NCBI RefSeq assembly: GCF_014650875.1
Contig: NZ_BMVU01000002.1
Coordinates: forward strand, 248,001 to 312,000
Source: Streptomyces minutiscleroticus
GTDB lineage: Bacteria > Actinomycetota > Actinomycetes > Streptomycetales > Streptomycetaceae
Direction of reading: 5' to 3'
Length of the DNA: 64,000 bases
The notes under the pieces were generated by a model. It was not told where the DNA came from. It saw nothing but the letters and a program-made list of their open reading frames with translations, and ran no database searches. Position numbers and translations under genes: made by a program. Positions 57,887 through 64,000 of the stretch are shown here, in pieces (within the stretch, counting starts at the first letter, position 1; the number at the start of each line of letters is the position of its first letter).

Positions 57887-58931
57887 GGATCGTCTCCTTC
57901 CAGAAGTGGCACGCCGAGTTGCGGCCCGCCAGCGGGGTGCCGTCCGGCTCGGTGACCTCGTACAGCGGCGGGACGTCCGTACGGCACACGTCCTGGGCCT
58001 TGGGGCAGCGCGGGTTGAAGGCGCAGCCGGACGGGATGCGCAGCAGGTTGGGCGGCAGGCCCTTGATCGCGTAGAGCTCCTGCCCCTTCTGGTCCAGGCG
58101 CGGGATCGAGTCCAGCAGACCGCGCGTGTAGGGGTGCGCGGGCCGCTTGTACAGCTCGTGGACCGGGGCGCGCTCCACGATCCGGCCCGCGTACATCACG
58201 GCGATCTTGTCCGCCACGTCGGCGACCACGCCGAGGTCGTGGGTGATCAGGATCAGGCCCATGTTGTACTCGCGCTGCAGCTCCGCGAGCAGGTCCATCA
58301 CCTGGGCCTGGACGGTCACGTCGAGGGCCGTGGTGGGCTCGTCGGCGATGATCAGGTCCGGCTCCAGGGCCAGCGCCATGGCGATCATGATGCGCTGGCG
58401 CATACCGCCCGAGAACTGGTGCGGGAAGTCGTCCACCCGGGCCGCGGCGGCCGGGATCTTCACCCGGTCCATCAGCTCGACGGCCTTGGCCTTGGCCTCC
58501 TTCTTGGACAGGCCCTGGTGGACCCGGAACATCTCGCCGAGCTGGTAGCCGACGCTGAGGACCGGGTTCAGCGAGCTGAGCGCGTCCTGGAAGATCATGG
58601 CGATCTTCCGGCCGCGGATCTTGCGGCGCTCCTCGGCGGACATCTTGAGCATGTCCTGGCCGCGGAAGAGGATCTCGCCCTGCGGGATCCTCGCCGGCGG
58701 CATGTCCAGGATGCCCATGATCGCCTGCGCGGTCACGGACTTGCCGGAGCCGGACTCGCCGAGCACGGCGAGCGTCTCACCGGCGTGCACGTTGTAGTTG
58801 ACGCCGTTGACGGCCTTGACCACGCCCTCGCGGGTGTGGAACTCGACGTGCAGGTCGCGCACCTCGAGCAGCGGCGCGTCGCCGGAACCGCCCGGGGCGG
58901 GCACCGGGGCGGTGTCTTCGATGATGGTCAC
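57879..58931 (-). CDS. oligopeptide ABC transporter ATPase, OppD type (operon 2)
   Basis: 350-residue ATPase: [17 protein letters not shown] Walker A near 57, [18 protein letters not shown] signature, [11 protein letters not shown] Walker [10 protein letters not shown] switch, and a C-terminal four-Cys region (CAFNPRCPKAQDVC). GTG 58931 follows GAGGGAGGC. It lies 11 bases after the OppC gene and overlaps OppF by 8 bases. An N-terminal 20-residue Pro/Ala segment precedes the domain. Confidence 0.94.
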   Translation of the reverse strand: MTIIEDTAPVPAPGGSGDAPLLEVRDLHVEFHTREGVVKAVNGVNYNVHAGETLAVLGESGSGKSVTAQAIMGILDMPPARIPQGEILFRGQDMLKMSAEERRKIRGRKIAMIFQDALSSLNPVLSVGYQLGEMFRVHQGLSKKEAKAKAVELMDRVKIPAAAARVDDFPHQFSGGMRQRIMIAMALALEPDLIIADEPTTALDVTVQAQVMDLLAELQREYNMGLILITHDLGVVADVADKIAVMYAGRIVERAPVHELYKRPAHPYTRGLLDSIPRLDQKGQELYAIKGLPPNLLRIPSGCAFNPRCPKAQDVCRTDVPPLYEVTEPDGTPLAGRNSACHFWKETIHG

Positions 58932-58942
58932 GTACGCCTCCC

Positions 58943-59875
58943 TCAGCGCATCTTCGGGTCGAGGGCGTTGCGGACGGCCTCACCGAGCATGATGAACGCC
59001 AGCACCGTGATGCTGAGCATGATCGACGGGTAGAGCATGATGTACTGCGCGACCCGGATCTGGTTGCCGCCGTCCGAGATGTCGTTGCCCCAGGACACGC
59101 CGTTGAGGCCGAGGCCCAGGAAGGACAGCGTGGCCTCGGCGCCGATGTAGACGCCGAGCGAGATCGTCGCGACGACGATCACCGGGGCCACCGCGTTGGG
59201 CAGCACGTGGCGGAAGAGGATGCGGGAGGTCCCGGCGCCGAGCGCCTTGGCCGCCTGCACGTAGTCCGCCTGCTTGATGGTGATCACCGAACCGCGCATC
59301 ACACGCGCCGTCTGCGTCCAGCCGAGGAAGGCCAGGGCGCCGATGACGACCCAGATGGTGCGGTCGGTGAAGGAGTTCAGCATGACCATCGCGCCGAGCA
59401 GGAACGGGATGCCGAAGAACATGTCCGTCACCCGGGACAGCACGGCGTCGAGCCAGCCGCCGAAGTAACCGGAGAGCATGCCTATCAGGCCGCCGAACAG
59501 GGTCACGACCAGGGTGGTGCCGGCGCCGACGAGCAGCGAGGCGCGCGTGCCGTGGATGGCGCGGGCGTACACGCTGCGGCCCTGGCCGTCGTAGCCCAGC
59601 CAGTCGGCGGAGAAGAAGTGGCCGTAGTTCGGGTGCTGCAGGTAGTGCGTCAGGTCCTTGTCGTTGGGATCGGCGTTGGTGAACAGGCCGGGGAAGGCCG
59701 CCATGACGATCAGGAGCACGATCAGCACCGCGGAGACGACGAACACCCAGTTGCCGCGCAGGTCCTGCCAGGCGTCGCCCCACATGCTGCGGGTCTTCTC
59801 CGGCTTGGCGGCGGGCGCGTTCACGGCGGTGGCCACGACCGGGTCGTCCGCGGTCTTGGTGGTCAGCTCAGGCAT
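58943..59875 (-). CDS. oligopeptide ABC transporter permease, OppC type (operon 2)
   Basis: 310-residue six-helix permease. The EAA loop AKALGAGTSRILFRHVLPN is near 205, and the end FIMLGEAVRNALDPKMR is typical. A short N-terminus (30 residues) lies before helix 1. A large external loop between helix 1 and 2 carries aromatic residues (HYLQHPNYGHFFSADW), a family feature. Overlaps the OppB gene by 8 bases. Confidence 0.94.
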   Translation of the reverse strand: MPELTTKTADDPVVATAVNAPAAKPEKTRSMWGDAWQDLRGNWVFVVSAVLIVLLIVMAAFPGLFTNADPNDKDLTHYLQHPNYGHFFSADWLGYDGQGRSVYARAIHGTRASLLVGAGTTLVVTLFGGLIGMLSGYFGGWLDAVLSRVTDMFFGIPFLLGAMVMLNSFTDRTIWVVIGALAFLGWTQTARVMRGSVITIKQADYVQAAKALGAGTSRILFRHVLPNAVAPVIVVATISLGVYIGAEATLSFLGLGLNGVSWGNDISDGGNQIRVAQYIMLYPSIMLSITVLAFIMLGEAVRNALDPKMR

Positions 59876-60800
59876 AACGGATCCTCGGGTCCAGGACCGC
59901 GTACAGCAGGTCGACGATCAGGCTCATGACGAGGTAGACGAGAACGAGGATCGTCACCAGGCCGACGAGCGTGGTTCCCTCACGGCGGACGATCGACTCG
60001 TAGATGGTGCCGCCGACGCCGTGGATGTTGAAGATGCCCTCGGTCACGATGGCGCCGCCCATCAGGGCGCCGATGTCGGTACCGAGGAAGGTGACCACCG
60101 GGATGAGCGAGTTGCGCATCAGGTGGACGCTGATGATCCGGCGCCGGGGCAGGCCCTTGGCCACCGCCGTGCGCAGGTAGTCGGCGCGCATGTTCTCGGC
60201 GACCGACGTACGCGTCAGGCGGGCCACGTAGGCGAGCGAGGCGCAGGCCAGCACCAGGGCCGGCATCAGCAGCTGCATGAAGTCGGTGTCGTCGACCACC
60301 GACGGCTCCAGCCAGCCCAGCTGGAAGGCGAAGACCGTCTGGAAGATGTAGCCGAGCACGAAGACCGGCACCGAGATCAGCAGCAGCGTCAGGAAGAGGA
60401 CGGCCGTGTCGGCCGCCTTGCCCGCGCGCAGGCCGGCCACGACGCCGAGCAGGATGCCGAGGGTCGCCTCGATGAGGAAGGCCAGGCCGGCCAGGCGGAG
60501 CGTGACCGGGAAGGCCTCGCCCAGGATGTCGGTGACCGGGCGGCCGCTGGCGATCTGCGTGCCGAAGTCGAAGTGCAGAACGATGTTCTGCATGTAGTCC
60601 CAGTACTGGACCAGGACGGGCTTGTCGAGGCCGTACTCGTGCCGCAGCGATTCGAGCACCGCCGGGCTCGCGCCCTTGTCGCCGAAGAGCCCCCGCACGG
60701 GGTCGCCGGGCAGGGCGTAGACCATCAGGAAAATCAGCAGGGTCGTCCCGATGAACACCGGGATCATCTGGAGCAGTCGTCGTGCGACATAGCGCCCCAT
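59868..60800 (-). CDS. oligopeptide ABC transporter permease, OppB type (operon 2)
   Basis: 310-residue permease beginning MGRYVARRLLQMIPVF and ending VDLLYAVLDPRIRYA, like its paralogue. The EAA loop is AVAKGLPRRRIISVHLMRN near 206. ATG 60800 has GGAGGCACC just upstream, after a 164-base leader with two stem-loops that separates it from the binding-protein gene. Confidence 0.94.
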   Translation of the reverse strand: MGRYVARRLLQMIPVFIGTTLLIFLMVYALPGDPVRGLFGDKGASPAVLESLRHEYGLDKPVLVQYWDYMQNIVLHFDFGTQIASGRPVTDILGEAFPVTLRLAGLAFLIEATLGILLGVVAGLRAGKAADTAVLFLTLLLISVPVFVLGYIFQTVFAFQLGWLEPSVVDDTDFMQLLMPALVLACASLAYVARLTRTSVAENMRADYLRTAVAKGLPRRRIISVHLMRNSLIPVVTFLGTDIGALMGGAIVTEGIFNIHGVGGTIYESIVRREGTTLVGLVTILVLVYLVMSLIVDLLYAVLDPRIRYA

Positions 60801-60827
60801 GGTGCCTCCATGTCGGTTACAGCGGCA

Positions 60828-60893
60828 GGCCCTTTTCACCGCACGCGTACGGCTCCCCTGCGGGTCTTCCGTACGTACGCGGTGAAAAGGGCC
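60828..60893 (-). promoter_or_regulatory. large intra-operon stem-loop in operon 2
   Basis: GGCCCTTTTCACCGC (60828-60842) pairs with GCGGTGAAAAGGGCC (60879-60893), and the stem extends through GCGTACGG/CCGTACGT with small mismatches. It lies between the binding-protein stop and the OppB start and probably sets the ratio of the two transcripts. Confidence 0.8.
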
Positions 60894-60914
60894 CCCCGGC
60901 CTTCACGGCCGCCA

Positions 60915-60945
60915 CCGTGCCGCACCCTGTGCGGGTGCGGCACGG
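60915..60945 (-). terminator. stem-loop after the binding-protein gene (operon 2)
   Basis: Perfect 13-bp stem (60915-60927 with 60933-60945), 5-base loop, 20 bases past the binding-protein stop. Likely a partial terminator. Confidence 0.75.
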
Positions 60946-60964
60946 CTCACGCTGTCGTCAGCGG

Positions 60965-62581
60965 TTACTTCTTGACCTCAACGCCGGTCAGGATCGGGTC
61001 GCCGTCCTGGGCGTACTTCACGCCGGAGACCTTCTCCGAGTAGCCCGCGTTGACCTTGTAGTACCAGAGCGGGATGCTCGGCATGTACTTCGGCAGTTCC
61101 TTCTCGAGCTGCTGGTAGAGCTTCTCCGACTCCTCCAGCGTCTTCGCCGAGTCCGCCTTGGCGATCAGGTCGTCGATCTCCTTGCTGGAGAAGCCGCCCT
61201 GGTTGCCGTCCGACTTGGTGCCGAACAGGTCACGGATGAAGTTGGCGTTGAAGGGGTAGTCGAGCACCCAGCCGGAGCGGTAGAGCGACTTGACTTCCTT
61301 GTTGTCGCGGGCGTTGAGGTCCGCCTGGAAGTCGGCCTTGGAGTCGCCGACGCACTCCACGCCCGTGGCCTTGGTGATGGAGCCGCAGACCGCCTCCACC
61401 CACTCCTTGTGACCGCCGTCCGCGTTGTACTGGATGGAGATCTTGTTGCCCGGGACGCCGCCGCCCTCCTTGATGAGCTGCTTGGCCTTGGCCGGGTCGT
61501 ACTTGGTGACGTCGCCGGCCGCGTTCTCCTGGTAGCCCAGGACGCCCTTGGCGACCCAGCCGGTGGCGGGCTCACGGGTGCCCTGGAGCACCGTCTTGGT
61601 GATGGTGTCGCGGTCGATCGCCATGGACAGACCCTGGATGACCTTCGGGTCGACGTCCTTCCACTGCTTGGTGTAGTAGGCGACGGCGATGCTCTGGATC
61701 GAGGAGTACGACTGGTCCACCGCGCGGTCGCCGAGGTCGGCCTTGTAGACCGGCAGGTCACGCGGGGCGACCTGGCGCATCACGTCGAGGTTGCCGGACT
61801 TCAGGTCCTGGTAGGCCGTCTCGAGCTTGGAGTAGTTCTTGAAGATCACTCCGCCGTTCTTGGCCTTGTTCGGACCCTGGTAGTCGTCGTAGCGCTCGAC
61901 CTCGATCTGCTTCTTGTGCTGCCAGCTGACGAACTTGTAGGGGCCGTTGCCGACCGGCTTCTCGCCCGCGGCCTTCGGGTCCTTGTAGAAGGACTCCGGC
62001 AGCGGCGAGAAGACCTCGTAACCGAGCTTGTAGACGAAGTAGGGCAGCGCCTTGCTCAGCTCGATGGTGAAGGTGGTGTCGTCGACGACCTTCAGACCGG
62101 ACAGCTCGGTGGCCTTGGGCTTGCCCTTGGCCGGGGCGACCTCGTCGTAGCCCTTGATGTCGGAGAACCAGAAGCTGTTGGTCTGCTTGTTCTCCGGGTT
62201 GGCGGCCCAGTTCCAGGCCTTGACGTAGGACTCGGCGGTCACCGGGGTGCCGTCGTGGAACTTCCAGCCCGACTTCAGCTTGACCGTGAAGGTCTTGTTG
62301 TCCTCGGAGTCGACCGACTGGGCGTTCATCATGACGATTTCGCCGTCGGAGTTGTAGTCGACCAGGCCGGTGAACAGCGCCTTGGTGACGATGCTGCCGT
62401 TGGACTCCATGGTGTTGGCCGGCTGCAGCGGGTTCTGCGGCTCACCGACCTCGACCGAGAACTTCCCGTTCGGGTCGGCGGCGGCCTTGCCCCCGTCGCT
62501 GTCACTGCCACCACAGGCGGTCGCGCTCAGCGCCACAACCGCGGCTATCGCGACCCACTTGGCGCTCTTGGCACCGCGCAT
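60965..62581 (-). CDS. oligopeptide-binding lipoprotein, SBP_bac_5 (operon 2)
   Basis: 538-residue binding lipoprotein. Signal peptide KSAKWVAIAAVVALSATAC with the lipobox Cys near 23, then a Gly/Ser/Asp linker and the OppA-type fold (NTMESNGSIVTKALFTGLV, NGPYKFVSWQHKKQIEVERY, LSMAIDRDTITKTVLQG, GWVLDYPFNANFIRDLF). ATG 62581 follows GAGGAGGAACCC. It is the first gene of operon 2, directly after typA in transcription order, the position held by bldK in S. coelicolor. There the binding protein is the second gene (bldKB), so this operon is bldK-like but not identical in order. Confidence 0.93.
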   Translation of the reverse strand: MRGAKSAKWVAIAAVVALSATACGGSDSDGGKAAADPNGKFSVEVGEPQNPLQPANTMESNGSIVTKALFTGLVDYNSDGEIVMMNAQSVDSEDNKTFTVKLKSGWKFHDGTPVTAESYVKAWNWAANPENKQTNSFWFSDIKGYDEVAPAKGKPKATELSGLKVVDDTTFTIELSKALPYFVYKLGYEVFSPLPESFYKDPKAAGEKPVGNGPYKFVSWQHKKQIEVERYDDYQGPNKAKNGGVIFKNYSKLETAYQDLKSGNLDVMRQVAPRDLPVYKADLGDRAVDQSYSSIQSIAVAYYTKQWKDVDPKVIQGLSMAIDRDTITKTVLQGTREPATGWVAKGVLGYQENAAGDVTKYDPAKAKQLIKEGGGVPGNKISIQYNADGGHKEWVEAVCGSITKATGVECVGDSKADFQADLNARDNKEVKSLYRSGWVLDYPFNANFIRDLFGTKSDGNQGGFSSKEIDDLIAKADSAKTLEESEKLYQQLEKELPKYMPSIPLWYYKVNAGYSEKVSGVKYAQDGDPILTGVEVKK

Positions 62582-63462
62582 GGGTTCCTCCTCATGAGTC
62601 CATTGGTTCACCGCAAGAGAGGACACAGGACATTCCACCGTCATTCAGGACGGAGAAGCTGCCGGTGTCCCCTGCGCTCGTGAGTCGGCGCCGCCTGCAG
62701 CGCGGGACCCCTCGATCCGAGCTCTACGCGCCTAACTATCTGCCATGGGCAAGGGCGCGACCACACTCACAAGGTCTCGGTTCGATCACACCTGCCACCT
62801 ACTTCTTCCAAAACCCGGACAAAGGGTTTGCAGAAAGATCCCTGCGAAACGGACTTGTTACACATCTATCGGTCGCAGGTGTCCGCATTCCGGACGTTCG
62901 GGAGAAGAAAACGGGTTGCGGGGACCGCGTCCGGGTGCCCCGGTCCGCCGTGCCGGCGGAAGGGACGCCCCGTCACGCGTCCGGCGGGACCCGTGACGGC
63001 CCGTTCCGCGGACCTCGCGGCGGACCGTCCCCGCGGGCCCCCCGGCGGACCGCCCGGCAGCCGGCCGGGCACGTCCGCGCGCCGGGCCCGGAACGGGCCG
63101 CGCGCCCGCGCGGGGCTCACGCGGACAGCAAGGTAGTGGCAACACGGCCGCTTCGCGGGGTCCGGTCGGCCATCAAAGGGTTTTCCCTATCCTTTGCGCC
63201 CGCCGTACGGGACCGCCCCGGCCCGGGAGGCGGCCGCCTCCCGGGCGGCCGGGGTGTCCGGAGCACCCGACGTACGCGGAACGCCCGGAGAGCCCGGGGC
63301 ACATCGAGCGCACGGAACGACCGGAGCGCCCGTCCGGGGCATGCGTCCAGGACGCCGGCCCGGGGAGCCCTCGCCGCCCCTGCGCGCCGGGAACGCCCTC
63401 CTCCCGGCCCGAAGGCGTCCCCGCCGAACCCGCGCCCGAAGCGGTCCCGGACGCCCGAAACG
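62582..63462. promoter_or_regulatory. long intergenic region upstream of operon 2
   Basis: 881 bases without a supported gene. Bases 62735-62900 are near 50% GC, much lower than the surroundings, and include AAACCC-GGACAAA-GGGTTT (62811-62829) and GCAG/CTGC (62830-62845) hairpins, so the operon 2 promoter and leader should be here. 62920-63180 is very GC-rich with no clear signal. From 63181 to 63460 only a low-complexity stretch is seen. Confidence 0.5.
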
Positions 63463-63508
63463 GGCGTGGGGCACCCCGCGGCGGCGAAACCGCGGAGTGC
63501 CCCACGCC
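63463..63508 (-). terminator. terminator of typA
   Basis: 19-bp stem with one mismatch (63463-63481 with 63490-63508), 8-base loop GCGGCGAA-like, 52 bases after the typA stop. Confidence 0.85.
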
Positions 63509-63560
63509 GTGCCGGTGAGGCGGCCCGGACGGACCGCCTCACCGGCCGGGACCGGCCGGA

Positions 63561-64000
63561 TCAGCCGTGCTTGGCGCGGCTCGCGGCGCGGGCGCGCTCG
63601 CGGGCGTCCAGGTTCACCTTGCGGATGCGCACGGCCTCCGGGGTCACCTCGACGCACTCGTCGTCGCGGCAGAACTCCAGCGACTGCTCCAGGGAGAGCT
63701 TGCGCGGGGGCACGATCGACTCGGCCACGTCGGCGGTCGAGGACCGCATGTTCGTGAGCTTCTTCTCCTTGGTGATGTTCACGTCCATGTCGTCGGAGCG
63801 CGAGTTCTCACCGACGATCATGCCCTCGTACACCTCGGTGCCGGGCTCGACGAAGAGCACGCCGCGCTCCTGGAGGTTCGTCATGGCGAACGCCGTGACC
63901 GTGCCGGAGCGGTCGGCGACCAGCGAGCCGTTGTTGCGGGTCGTCAGCGTGCCGAACCAGGGCTCGTGGCCCTCGTGGATGGAGTGGGCGATGCCCGTGC
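63561..64000 (-). CDS. typA: GTP-binding protein TypA/BipA, C-terminal part (cut by window edge)
   Basis: The last 146 residues of the translational GTPase TypA/BipA, whose 5' part lies beyond the window. The visible part is domain V plus the C-terminal domain: [82 protein letters not shown] and the basic end [13 protein letters not shown]. It binds the 70S ribosome and helps growth under stress and 50S assembly. It is the first gene read before operon 2. Confidence 0.95.
   Translation of the reverse strand, partial: TGIAHSIHEGHEPWFGTLTTRNNGSLVADRSGTVTAFAMTNLQERGVLFVEPGTEVYEGMIVGENSRSDDMDVNITKEKKLTNMRSSTADVAESIVPPRKLSLEQSLEFCRDDECVEVTPEAVRIRKVNLDARERARAASRAKHG

Noticed and set aside
63117-63542. 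141-residue frame between operon 2 and typA on the minus strand
   Set aside because: Arg/Pro/Gly-rich, overlaps the typA terminator, and has no ribosome site or domain.

Overview
This window is high-GC (about 72-73%) actinobacterial DNA, almost certainly a Streptomyces chromosome core segment. Evidence: strong GC3 bias with long antisense shadow frames, frequent GTG and some TTG starts, a mycothiol gene (mshB), a WhiJ-like XRE/HATPase/DUF397 group, many DUF families confined to actinobacteria (DUF3107, DUF3117, DUF3152, DUF397), and two oligopeptide ABC operons next to typA, where Streptomyces coelicolor carries bldK. I see no prophage, insertion sequence, CRISPR array, tRNA or rRNA gene. The right edge cuts typA.

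Layout. 0-10.6 kb: a DUF3152 metzincin-like protein and an alpha/beta hydrolase, an acidic small protein, a TetR regulator with DUF3107, a small membrane protein, a ferritin-like protein divergent from a DEAD-box RNA helicase with a long repeat-rich basic tail, and a second hydrolase. 10.6-16 kb: a NYN-domain nuclease, a 50-residue protein behind a hairpin-rich leader, MarC, a PHP phosphoesterase, a zinc-ribbon protein and a suppressor-of-fused protein. 16-22.3 kb: CorA, a minisatellite-bearing protein, a lipoprotein, an MgtE-N/CBS protein overlapping a DUF1003 protein, and an Mrp/ApbC P-loop ATPase. 22.5-29.2 kb: the envelope-stress module, ECF sigma - zinc anti-sigma - HtrA-type protease - TatB, with an O-methyltransferase divergent from sigma. 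29.4-34.9 kb: DUF3117, enoyl-CoA hydratase, 3-methyladenine glycosylase with a DivIVA-like partner, a FolP2-type pterin-synthase homologue, a LOG protein and DapE. 35-44.5 kb: a secreted lysozyme-like protein, a secreted Ala-rich protein, DapC, ferredoxin, a GNAT, a SirB1-type protein, a PG-binding membrane protein and MshB. 44.5-48.3 kb: Uma2, HTH, HATPase, XRE, DUF397 and a small membrane protein. 48.5-64 kb: an S9 peptidase, two five-gene oligopeptide ABC operons and the 3' end of typA.

The genes form housekeeping groups: diaminopimelate/lysine synthesis (dapC, dapE), envelope quality control (sigma, anti-sigma, HtrA, TatB), divalent-cation handling (CorA, MgtE-like), redox and mycothiol (ferredoxin, MshB), and peptide uptake. 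From memory, the gene order parallels two Mycobacterium tuberculosis neighbourhoods: left part Rv3207c-Rv3211, right part Rv1239c back to Rv1165.

Most notable points: an O-methyltransferase whose only plausible start is ATT; a perfectly identical 182-bp patch shared by the two OppF genes (likely gene conversion); stem-loops separating the binding-protein gene from the permease genes in both ABC operons; a FolP homologue with both catalytic loops altered; a full metzincin zinc motif in the DUF3152 protein; the hairpin-rich leader of the 50-residue protein; and in-frame minisatellites in at least five genes.
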